Positions 5,473-12,595 of a stretch of 13,173 nt of DNA are shown here, in pieces (the first letter of the stretch is position 1; every line of letters begins with the position of its first letter). The stretch covers positions 1 through 13,173 of the forward strand of contig CAJMMH010000047.1 in assembly GCA_905214365.1 (NCBI GenBank), written 5' to 3'. Position numbers and translations under genes: made by a program. The notes under the pieces are model-generated. The model ran no database searches. It had not been told where the DNA came from and saw only the letters and a program-made list of their open reading frames with translations. The DNA comes from an uncultured bacterium. Lineage in GTDB: Bacteria; Bacillota; Clostridia; Lachnospirales; Lachnospiraceae.

Positions 5473-7299
5473 ATGTGTGGAATTGTTGGATATATCGGAA
5501 AGCAGCAGGCTGCGCCGATTTTGCTGGATGGTCTGGCGAAGCTAGAGTACCGTGGATATGATTCCGCCGGCCTGGCCGTTATGAATGAAGGCGCGATTCA
5601 GATTGTAAAGGCAAAGGGACGTCTGGAGGTTTTGCGGCAGCTGACCGGAAATGGAAGCAATATGCCGGGCAATGCCGGAATTGGTCATACCAGATGGGCA
5701 ACGCACGGGGAGCCGTCCGTGACTAATTCGCATCCTCAATTTAATAAAAGCAAGACGATTGCGGTTGTCCACAATGGAATTATTGAAAATTATCAGAAAC
5801 TGAGAGATCGTCTGGTGCGTCGGGGATACGAGTTTATATCGCAGACCGATACGGAGGTTGTTGCTCATTTGCTGGACAATTATTATAAGGGAAATCCGCT
5901 GGAAACGATCGCAAAGGTTATTACCAGACTGGAGGGCTCTTATGCGCTTGGAATCCTGTTCTGCGACCATCCGGACACGATTTATGCGGTAAGAAAGGAT
6001 AGTCCGCTGATTGTTGGCGTATCTGAAGAGGGATCATATATCGCTTCGGATGTACCGGCGATTCTGAAATACACCAGGGATGTTTATTATATTGAAAACC
6101 ATGAGATTGTTGAGCTGAAAGAAGGAAGCGTTTCCTTTTACAATCTTGATCTGGAAGAGCTGACCAAGGAACTCAGCACGGTTTCCTGGGATATGGAAGC
6201 GGCGGAAAAGGGCGGTTATGAGCACTTTATGCTCAAGGAAATTTATGAACAGCCCAAGGCAGTCCGTGACGCAATCAATCCGAGAATCAAAGAAAACCGG
6301 ATTGTGCTTGATGAGGTGGGACTGGATGATGAGCAGATACGCGGCGTGAAAAAACTCTGCATTGTCGCCTGCGGATCCGCGTATCATGCGGGAGTAACCG
6401 GAAAGTATGTGCTGGAAGGACTGGCAAGAATCCCGGTTGAAGTGGATCTGGCCAGCGAGTTCCGTTATCGTCAGCCGATTCTCGAAGATGGAACGCTGGT
6501 TGTTGTTGTCAGTCAGTCCGGCGAGACGGCCGATTCCCTGGCAGCGCTCAGACTGGCCCATGAGCTTGGCGCAAAGGTACTCGGTATTGTCAATGTTGTT
6601 GGAAGTTCGATCGCGAGAGAAGCTGACAATGTGATTTATACCTGGGCGGGGCCGGAAATTTCTGTAGCGACAACCAAGGCGTATAGTGCGCAGCTTGCTG
6701 TTTTTTATCTTCTTGCTGTACAGTTTGCAAAGGCCCGCAGCACGATTGACGAAGCGGAGTATGAAAAGCTGTTGGAAGAGTTGAAGGCAATTCCGGATAA
6801 AATCACAGCGATACTTGGTGACAAGGAGCGTATTCAGTGGTTTGCAAGCAAATTTTCCGCAGCGAAGGATATCTTCTTTATCGGACGGGGAATTGATTAC
6901 TCAACATCATTGGAGGGATCACTGAAGCTGAAGGAAATTTCCTATATTCATTCGGAAGCGTATGCGGCAGGAGAGTTGAAGCACGGCCCCATTTCTCTGA
7001 TTGAAAACGGGACGCTGACAGTCAGCGTTGTGACACAGCCGCAGCTGTTTGATAAAATGGTAAGCAATATGACTGAGGTAAAGTCCAGAGGCGGTTATCT
7101 GATGGCAGTGACAATGCTTGGAAACTATGCGATGGAGGATACAGCCAATACTGTGATGTATGTACCGCGGACATCACCTTGGTTTACGCCGTCATTGGCA
7201 GTGATTCCGCTTCAGCTGTTTGCGTATTATGTATCGCTCGCAAAGGGACTTGATGTAGATAAGCCAAGGAATCTGGCAAAGTCAGTCACGGTAGAGTAA
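5473..7299 (+). CDS. glmS: Glutamine-fructose-6-phosphate aminotransferase (isomerizing)
   Basis: Makes glucosamine-6-phosphate from fructose-6-phosphate and glutamine, the entry step of amino-sugar synthesis; cytoplasmic. Its 608 residues match the family. The N-terminal class II glutaminase domain begins MCGIVGYIG, with Cys2 as the nucleophile after Met removal, and shows LEYRGYDSAG, HTRWATHG, NGIIENY and QTDTEV. Two SIS sugar-isomerase domains follow: the first has CGSAYHAG, SQSGETADS and ATTKAYSAQL; the second has FIGRGIDYSTSLEGSLKLKE and AGELKHGPISL. The C-terminus DKPRNLAKSVTVE holds the catalytic Lys603. AAAGGA (5458-5463) lies 9 nt before the ATG. The 110-bp leader is too short to hold a complete glmS ribozyme and I see none, so control by glucosamine-6-phosphate self-cleavage is unlikely. 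A TATAGA box near 5442 could be a weak promoter but lacks a good -35. Confidence 0.97.
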   Translation: MCGIVGYIGKQQAAPILLDGLAKLEYRGYDSAGLAVMNEGAIQIVKAKGRLEVLRQLTGNGSNMPGNAGIGHTRWATHGEPSVTNSHPQFNKSKTIAVVHNGIIENYQKLRDRLVRRGYEFISQTDTEVVAHLLDNYYKGNPLETIAKVITRLEGSYALGILFCDHPDTIYAVRKDSPLIVGVSEEGSYIASDVPAILKYTRDVYYIENHEIVELKEGSVSFYNLDLEELTKELSTVSWDMEAAEKGGYEHFMLKEIYEQPKAVRDAINPRIKENRIVLDEVGLDDEQIRGVKKLCIVACGSAYHAGVTGKYVLEGLARIPVEVDLASEFRYRQPILEDGTLVVVVSQSGETADSLAALRLAHELGAKVLGIVNVVGSSIAREADNVIYTWAGPEISVATTKAYSAQLAVFYLLAVQFAKARSTIDEAEYEKLLEELKAIPDKITAILGDKERIQWFASKFSAAKDIFFIGRGIDYSTSLEGSLKLKEISYIHSEAYAAGELKHGPISLIENGTLTVSVVTQPQLFDKMVSNMTEVKSRGGYLMAVTMLGNYAMEDTANTVMYVPRTSPWFTPSLAVIPLQLFAYYVSLAKGLDVDKPRNLAKSVTVE

Positions 7300-7396
7300 C
7301 GGAAAAAGATACCGTAAAGTGGGGGCGTACAGAGTGTAGGAATGATTTTTCAGACACGCTCTGGATCGCGTGGAAGATACAAAAAATATACAGAAT

Positions 7397-7458
7397 ACAG
7401 GATAGATTCCCGGAATCCCTTATGTACCTCATTTGAGGCTGATTTTCCGGGATCCTGT
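7397..7458 (+). repeat. Bulged hairpin carrying repeat element copy B (element itself 7411-7449)
   Basis: The 39-nt core at 7411-7449 is the second copy of the element at 252-291: CGGAA, CTTATG, ACCT, TTTG and GGCTGATTTTCCG in the same order. Here the closing stem is longer. CCCGGAA (7409-7415) pairs with TTCCGGG (7445-7451), then after a 5-nt bulge (7404-7408) ACAGGAT (7397-7403) pairs with ATCCTGT (7452-7458). The loop contains a small inner hairpin, CCTC-ATTT-GAGG. It ends 20 bp before the GH105 start codon, so it would lie in or near that gene's leader. No T run follows, so it is not a normal terminator for glmS. Confidence 0.68.
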
Positions 7459-7478
7459 CAGAAAATATGGGGGACTAT

Positions 7479-8609
7479 ATGAAAATCGAATTAATTGAAA
7501 ATTATCTGAACCGACTGATCGAAGACAGTACGCTGGATGTACCGGCATGGAACATCGAAGCGGCACGTCAGGGGAAAAAGTCCGGCTGGAATTATGTGGA
7601 TGGATGTATGATTCTGGCAATGATTCAGACCTGGAAGACAACCGGAGAAGAGAAGTATCTGACCTTTGCGGAAAGTTATATTGATCACCGTGTCAGTGAA
7701 GATGGAAGCATTGCCGGGTATCGTGTTGAGGATTACAATATTGATAATGTAAATGCAGGAAAGACGCTGTTTTTGCTGTATGATATTACCGGAAAGGAAA
7801 AGTACAAAAAGGCGGCGGATCTGGTTTATTCGCAGCTGCTTGGTCAGCCGAGAACTGATGAGGGAAACTTCTGGCACAAAAAGATCTATCCGTACCAGGT
7901 TTGGCTGGATGGCCTGTATATGGGGCAGCCGTTTTATATGGAGTATGTGACGAGATCCGGACAGACAGAGCTTTATAAGGATATTTATCATCAGTTTGAC
8001 CGGGTAGTCGCTCATATGAGAGATCCAAAGACTGGTCTGTACTACCATGCATATGATTCTTCAAAGCAGATGTTCTGGTGCGATAAGGAAACCGGACTTT
8101 CCCAGAATTTTTGGCTGCGGGCTCTCGGCTGGTATTCTATGGCGCTGCTTGATACGCTGGAAAAGGCAGATCCGTCTGTGATGCCGGAAGCGTATGAAAA
8201 TTTGAAGCATGTGTTCTCCGATCTAATGGATTCTATGCTGAAATTCCAGGATGAAAGCGGCATGTGGTATCAGGTTGTCAATATGGGCGGAAGAGAGCGC
8301 AACTATTTGGAGACGAGCGGAAGCGCAATTATGGCGTATTCGCTGCTGAAGGGCGTGCGTCTTGGATTCCTTCCGGTATCGTACCGGGAGTATGGACTGA
8401 AAGCGTTCCAGGGAATCTGCGACCGGTATCTGACGGAAAAGGACGGCAGCCTGAGTCTCGGCGGTATTTGTCTGGTAGCAGGTCTTGGCGGTCCGCAGAT
8501 GCGCGATGGAAGTTACGATTACTACATGTCGGAGCCGGTAGTATGTGACGACGCCAAGGGAGTCGGACCGTTCCTTCTGGCGTATACTGAGCTGCGCAGA
8601 GAGGGATGA
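7479..8609 (+). CDS. Unsaturated glycuronyl hydrolase, GH105 (YteR/YesR-like)
   Basis: GH105 enzymes remove the unsaturated uronic acid left at the end of oligosaccharides by pectin or rhamnogalacturonan lyases. At 376 residues it has the usual length of an (alpha/alpha)6 barrel. QVWLDGLYMGQPF (residues 140-152) contains Asp144, the counterpart of the catalytic Asp143 of B. subtilis YteR. NIDNVNAGK has Asp90, in the place of YteR Asp88. NFWLRALGWYSMAL (210-223) is the conserved barrel strand. There is no signal peptide, so it acts inside the cell on imported oligosaccharides. The start at 7479 is preferred because GGGGGA (7469-7474) is a plausible binding site 4 nt ahead; an in-frame ATG at 7467 adds only four residues and lacks a clear site. 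No lyase or transporter lies beside it. Substrate within the GH88/GH105 group cannot be fixed from sequence alone. Confidence 0.9.
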   Translation: MKIELIENYLNRLIEDSTLDVPAWNIEAARQGKKSGWNYVDGCMILAMIQTWKTTGEEKYLTFAESYIDHRVSEDGSIAGYRVEDYNIDNVNAGKTLFLLYDITGKEKYKKAADLVYSQLLGQPRTDEGNFWHKKIYPYQVWLDGLYMGQPFYMEYVTRSGQTELYKDIYHQFDRVVAHMRDPKTGLYYHAYDSSKQMFWCDKETGLSQNFWLRALGWYSMALLDTLEKADPSVMPEAYENLKHVFSDLMDSMLKFQDESGMWYQVVNMGGRERNYLETSGSAIMAYSLLKGVRLGFLPVSYREYGLKAFQGICDRYLTEKDGSLSLGGICLVAGLGGPQMRDGSYDYYMSEPVVCDDAKGVGPFLLAYTELRREG

Positions 8610-8612
8610 GCA

Positions 8613-8795
8613 ATGGCAGGAACCAATTGTGAAGAGTGCGCGTACTATGCGTATGATGAGGATTACGACAGCTATGAGTGCGATTTCGCGTTGGATGAAG
8701 ATGAGGTCGCGAGAGCGGCCTTGTACGGAGAGCATTATGTCTGTCCGCATTTCCAGTACCGGGATGAGTACCGCGTCGTAAGAAAACAGATATAA
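8613..8795 (+). CDS. Four-cysteine mini-protein, DUF6472-like
   Basis: Sixty residues, acidic in the middle and basic at the end. It carries CEEC (residues 6-9), Cys23 and CPHF with Cys44, a spacing suited to binding one zinc or another metal, and finishes with YRDEYRVVRKQI. I recognise the pattern of an N-terminal NCEEC, a run of Tyr/Asp/Glu, a LDEDE block, a CP.F motif and a DEY..VRKQ tail as that of the uncharacterised DUF6472 family of Lachnospiraceae; this is from memory. The start lies 3 nt after the GH105 stop, with GAGGG inside the end of that gene acting as ribosome binding site, so translation is probably coupled. It is 19 nt ahead of the NlpC/P60 gene. No signal peptide or membrane segment. 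Function is unknown. Confidence 0.85.
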   Translation: MAGTNCEECAYYAYDEDYDSYECDFALDEDEVARAALYGEHYVCPHFQYRDEYRVVRKQI

Positions 8796-8814
8796 TATTA
8801 AGAAGGAAAAATAT

Positions 8815-10356
8815 ATGAAGGAACACAAAAGCAGGGATAAGCTGACACTGGTTGTCGGCATTCTTGTTGTTATTCTTGCAGCGATTGCGCTGATGATTGC
8901 GACTGCTTTTTATTATCGGAGCAGAAACGGAAAAGGCCAGGAAGCGGAAACAACCAAAGCAGTTGTGAAAATTCCGGATATTACCAATGCGGCTGAAACG
9001 GAAGAGACATCCAGAGCAGCAGAAAGCAGCGTACAGGATACGCAGGCATCTGAGGAGACCAGAAGCAGCACGCCGAAAGCAGAAAAGAAAAGCGATGCAC
9101 CGGATGCAGAAGCGACTGCTGCGGAAACAGAAACAGCCGGGACAGAAGAAATGGACGCGGCATCGGAAGAAACGACGGCAGGGACGGCACTGAAGGGCTC
9201 GGTTAGTGCAACAGAATATATTGAGGAAGTGAATGCGGCAACGCTGGACAATCCGCAGTCTCATCGCGCAGATATTGCCAATCTGACGGAGATCAGCGCA
9301 CAGGAGGTTTTGGAACGGATTAATTCCTATCAGGTTCCTGGACGCAGCTACCTGGATGGAGCGGCAAGAAAAGAGGGCGATTTCGCTTATACGATGAGCC
9401 GCAGAAATCTGGAAGCGGTAAAAGATCCGGTAACGCTGTATTATGGTGTTCTGATTACCAATACGGCGGTACGTTCTTTCCCAACCTGGCAGAAGCTGTC
9501 GGATGGAACCGGTGCGGATGACGCGGATTATCTTCAGGAAACCATGCTGATGACTGGTGAGGGGGTTGTTGTCTTGCATCAGACGGAGGATGAAATCTGG
9601 AGTTTTGTGCAGGCAGACAGCTATTATGGTTGGATCGAGACGCAGAATATCGCGTTCTGCAGCAGAAGTGAGATGGTGTCGTATATCCAGTCGAAGAAGT
9701 TTATGGTTGTAACAGAGCCGGTTGCAACGGTAGACGGAATTGCATTGCGTATGGGAACCCGGCTGCCGCTTGTCGATACGGCGGACGGTTCGCTGGTTGT
9801 GCAGATGCCAAAGTCAGATGAAAATGGAAAACTGATAATTCGGGAAGCAGGCGTTGATCCGGCTAAGGTATCGGAAGGTTATTTGACGTTGAGCAATGAA
9901 GCGATTGTAAAGCAGGCAAAGAAGCTGCTTGGAACCAACTATGGCTGGGGAGACAGCAACGGCTATATGGATTGTTCGTCAACGCTTCGCGCAGTTTATG
10001 GCTGCTTCGGCATCATTCTGCCGAGAAATACCGCATGGCTGACAGGAAGTGGACTGGAGATAACGGATCTGAGCCAGATGTCACGGGCAGAAAAGGAAGT
10101 ATTTATTCAGGAAATGCCAGAAGGTGGAATCCTTCTGATCAATGGTCATGCGATGATTGATATCGGGCAGGAGGACGGAGTGGAAAGCATGCTTCATACC
10201 GTTACGCAGTATAAGCTGACGGCGGACAGCGAGCTGGAACGTCCGATGAAGTGTGTGATTACGCCGGTATCCATCTGCAATTCTGCTGGAACAAGCTATC
10301 TGGATCTGTATACGACAGCGATTGCAATCGACTGGTCCAGAATTTCGGAAGAGTAA
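8815..10356 (+). CDS. Membrane-anchored SH3 / NlpC-P60 family peptidoglycan hydrolase
   Basis: The 513-residue protein probably cuts peptide stems of peptidoglycan outside the membrane. Residues 1-10 are basic and 11-33 form one hydrophobic segment, an uncleaved anchor or signal. Residues 41-125 are a low-complexity Glu/Ala/Thr/Ser linker. About 206-282 looks like a bacterial SH3 domain (DSYYGWIETQNIAF at its end), and 295-358 may be a second. The C-terminal NlpC/P60 domain begins near 362: YGWGDSNGYMDCSSTLR puts the catalytic Cys at 387, NGHAMIDIG gives His445, and His461 is a candidate third residue. AAGGA (8803-8807) is 7 nt before the ATG. The SH3 plus NlpC/P60 arrangement resembles the YkfC-type endopeptidases, but the exact bond cleaved is not shown. 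It is the last gene before the terminator at 10430. Confidence 0.87.
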   Translation: MKEHKSRDKLTLVVGILVVILAAIALMIATAFYYRSRNGKGQEAETTKAVVKIPDITNAAETEETSRAAESSVQDTQASEETRSSTPKAEKKSDAPDAEATAAETETAGTEEMDAASEETTAGTALKGSVSATEYIEEVNAATLDNPQSHRADIANLTEISAQEVLERINSYQVPGRSYLDGAARKEGDFAYTMSRRNLEAVKDPVTLYYGVLITNTAVRSFPTWQKLSDGTGADDADYLQETMLMTGEGVVVLHQTEDEIWSFVQADSYYGWIETQNIAFCSRSEMVSYIQSKKFMVVTEPVATVDGIALRMGTRLPLVDTADGSLVVQMPKSDENGKLIIREAGVDPAKVSEGYLTLSNEAIVKQAKKLLGTNYGWGDSNGYMDCSSTLRAVYGCFGIILPRNTAWLTGSGLEITDLSQMSRAEKEVFIQEMPEGGILLINGHAMIDIGQEDGVESMLHTVTQYKLTADSELERPMKCVITPVSICNSAGTSYLDLYTTAIAIDWSRISEE

Positions 10357-10429
10357 GCGCATAAGCGAAGCGGGCTGCAATATAGACAAAATGCAGACAG
10401 CGGAACGAGCTGTTGGTTCTGAAAATCAC

Positions 10430-10503
10430 AAAAGACAGGAATCCCCAGGGAATCATGCTGCAGTTGTGCAGGAGGATGATTCCGGGAGTTCCTGTCTTTT
10501 TAT
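10430..10503 (+). terminator. Long bidirectional terminator between convergent genes
   Basis: AAAAGACAGGAA (10430-10441) pairs with TTCCTGTCTTTT (10489-10500), and inside it CCC/GGG and GGAATCA/TGATTCC pairings continue with small bulges to a loop near 10458-10475. T runs flank it on the plus side (10497-10501) and A runs on the other side supply T on the minus strand. It can therefore stop both the NlpC/P60 transcript and the trp transcript that converge here. Confidence 0.85.
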
Positions 10504-10543
10504 TTAGAAGGATTGGCGTCAGGAGAAATAATATGCGTGATTT

Positions 10544-11326
10544 TTATGCTTCCACGGTGCGGAGTGCTGCCTTCATTGCCGCAGCGTACTGTCCGACCGG
10601 CCCGGCCGCCTGTCTGCCATATTCGCCGATCTGACGGACAATGGCGGAACCAACGATGATACCGTCTGCGTCACGTCCGAGAGCGGCAGCTTGTTCCGGC
10701 GTGGAGATGCCGAAGCCGACTGCACACGGAATGGAGGTATTTTCACGGATTACCTTGATAATACTGCCGATATCAGTTGTGATCTGAGAGCGGACACCGG
10801 TAACGCCGAGACTGGAAACCAGGTAGATAAAGCCTTTCGCATCCTTGGCAATTGTTGCGATCCGGCTGCAGGAGGTCGGTGCAATCAGGGAAATCAGATC
10901 TACGCCGTACCGGGAGAAAATCGATTCAAATTCTGATTTTTCCTCAAATGGGACGTCAGGAAGGATCAGTCCGTCAATTCCAAGATCGGCGCAGCTTTTT
11001 GCAAAGCGTTCTGTACCGTAGGAAAAGACAACATTGGCATATGTCATAAATGCCATAGGAATGGAAACGCTGCTCCGCAGTTCGCGGACCATATCAAAGA
11101 TTTTATCAGTGGTTGTTCCCGCGTTAAGCGCGCGCAGGCTTGCGGCCTGAATTACAGGTCCTTCTGCAGCCGGATCCGAAAACGGGATGCCGAGCTCAAT
11201 CAGATCGGCTCCGTTTTCGGCAAGGGATTTCACGATTGCCTTGGTTGTTTCAAGATCTGGGTCTCCGCAGGTAACAAATGGAATAAAGGCTTTTCCGTTC
11301 AGGAATGCATTGGCAATATTACTCAT
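10544..11326 (-). CDS. trpA: Tryptophan synthase alpha subunit
   Basis: Cleaves indole-3-glycerol phosphate to indole, which passes to TrpB through a tunnel; cytoplasmic alpha2beta2 complex. It has 260 residues. IPFVTCGDPD (15-24) is the first strand of the TIM barrel, and LIELGIPFSDP (42-52) contains Glu44, the catalytic Glu49 of the E. coli enzyme. The second catalytic acid, Asp60 in E. coli, is Glu55 here (AAEGPVIQ), a conservative change that I believe occurs in other Firmicutes. SLGVTGVR and VGFGIS..EQ (phosphate site) follow. The ATG at 11326 has GGGAGG just ahead and overlaps the trpB stop (ATGAGTAA, 8 nt), so translation is coupled. The frame is open further upstream inside trpB, but that part has no TrpA similarity. 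It is the last gene of the operon. Confidence 0.96.
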   Translation of the reverse strand: MSNIANAFLNGKAFIPFVTCGDPDLETTKAIVKSLAENGADLIELGIPFSDPAAEGPVIQAASLRALNAGTTTDKIFDMVRELRSSVSIPMAFMTYANVVFSYGTERFAKSCADLGIDGLILPDVPFEEKSEFESIFSRYGVDLISLIAPTSCSRIATIAKDAKGFIYLVSSLGVTGVRSQITTDIGSIIKVIRENTSIPCAVGFGISTPEQAAALGRDADGIIVGSAIVRQIGEYGRQAAGPVGQYAAAMKAALRTVEA

Positions 11327-12506
11327 AAAGTTCCTCCCCTCTGTAGCGGGCAATTGCGGCGCAGTCTTTGTCGCCGCGGCCTGAAATAGTAACAACAAGA
11401 ATCTGATCCGGACGCATGGTCGGAGCCAGGCGGAGCGCGTGTGCGACTGCATGAGCACTTTCAATTGCCGGGATGATGCCTTCCGTGCGGGAAAGGTACT
11501 CAAAGGCATTGACCGCTTCATCATCCGTGACAGCAACGTACTGCGCCCGTCCGGTATCGTAGAGCCATGCATGCTCCGGACCGATTCCAGGGTAGTCAAG
11601 ACCGGCAGAGATCGAATAAACCGGAGCAATCTGTCCGTACTGATCCTGGCAGAAATAGGACTTCATGCCATGGAAAATACCTTCACGTCCAACATGGATC
11701 GTTGCTGCGGTTTCGGCGGTGTCGATGCCGCGTCCGGCTGCTTCGCAGCCGATCAGAGCAACGTTCTTGTCCGGAATAAAGTGATAAAAGCTGCCGATGG
11801 CATTGCTGCCGCCGCCAACGCAGGCAAGAACGGCGTCCGGAAGGCGCCCCTCTTTTTCCAACAGCTGCTCGCGGATTTCCTTTGAGATCACTGCCTGAAA
11901 ATCGCGCACAATGGTCGGAAACGGATGTGGGCCCATGACGGAGCCGAGACAATAGTGCGTATCGGAAATCCGGCTAGTCCATTCTCTCATTGCTTCGGAA
12001 ACCGCGTCCTTCAGGGTAGCGGTTCCGCTTGTAACCGGAACAACAGTTGCTCCGAGCAGACGCATTTTGTAAACATTCAGCGCCTGGCGCTTGGTATCCT
12101 CTTCGCCCATAAAGACAACGCATTCCATTCCCATCAGCGCTGCGGCGGTCGCGGTCGCGACGCCATGCTGTCCGGCTCCGGTTTCCGCAATCAGGCGGGT
12201 CTTGCCCATTTTTTTCGCAAGAAGCGCCTGACCGAGTACGTTATTGATTTTGTGCGCGCCGGTATGGTTAAGATCCTCGCGCTTCAGATAGATCTTTGCG
12301 CCCCCAAGGTCTTTAGTCATTTTTTCCGCGTAATACAGGAGGCTTGGACGGCCTGCGTATTCATTGAAGAGAGTGGTCAGTTCCCGGTTAAATTCCGGAT
12401 CATTTTTGTAATGGTTATAAGCTTCTTCTAGTTCAATCACGGCGTTCATCAGCGTTTCCGGGATGTACTGTCCGCCGTGAATACCAAAACGGCCTTTTGT
12501 ATTCAT
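11319..12506 (-). CDS. trpB: Tryptophan synthase beta subunit
   Basis: PLP enzyme that joins indole and serine to make tryptophan, partner of TrpA. It has 395 residues, normal for the TrpB1 type. FGIHGGQYIPETLM (7-20) is the typical start. KREDLNHTGAHKINN (75-89) carries the PLP lysine at 86, and ETGAGQHGVATA (108-119) includes the acid equivalent to E. coli Glu109. CVGGGSNAIG is the phosphate-binding loop of PLP. The start is placed at 12506 because AAAGGA lies 8 nt ahead and the protein then begins like its relatives; an in-frame ATG at 12536 adds ten residues without family similarity. It lies 89 bp after trpF and overlaps trpA by 8 nt. Confidence 0.96.
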   Translation of the reverse strand: MNTKGRFGIHGGQYIPETLMNAVIELEEAYNHYKNDPEFNRELTTLFNEYAGRPSLLYYAEKMTKDLGGAKIYLKREDLNHTGAHKINNVLGQALLAKKMGKTRLIAETGAGQHGVATATAAALMGMECVVFMGEEDTKRQALNVYKMRLLGATVVPVTSGTATLKDAVSEAMREWTSRISDTHYCLGSVMGPHPFPTIVRDFQAVISKEIREQLLEKEGRLPDAVLACVGGGSNAIGSFYHFIPDKNVALIGCEAAGRGIDTAETAATIHVGREGIFHGMKSYFCQDQYGQIAPVYSISAGLDYPGIGPEHAWLYDTGRAQYVAVTDDEAVNAFEYLSRTEGIIPAIESAHAVAHALRLAPTMRPDQILVVTISGRGDKDCAAIARYRGEELYE

Positions 12507-12595
12507 AGTGAAAATCCTTTCATTAGTGAGGGTCATTGCAGTTTACAGCAGGAATTTTGCCGATTCTGCATACGAAACATCAGCAAAATCCATTA

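Noticed and set aside
7288..7363. Possible terminator after glmS (ACGGTA/TACCGT, and CAGAG 7330-7334/CTCTG 7359-7363)
   Set aside because: The stems are short or have long loops and no T run follows, so I cannot call termination here.
8329..9579. 416-codon minus-strand open frame opposite GH105 and the NlpC/P60 linker
   Set aside because: Cys/Arg/Phe-rich composition from the antisense of Glu/Ala/Thr-rich coding sequence; no domain, no ribosome site.
11327..11629. N-terminal extension of trpA inside trpB
   Set aside because: The extra residues are an alternative-frame reading of trpB; TrpA similarity begins at 11326.
12507..12595. trpF-trpB gap as a promoter or attenuator
   Set aside because: I see no promoter boxes, Trp-rich leader peptide or terminator hairpin in the 89 bp; simple intercistronic spacing is enough.
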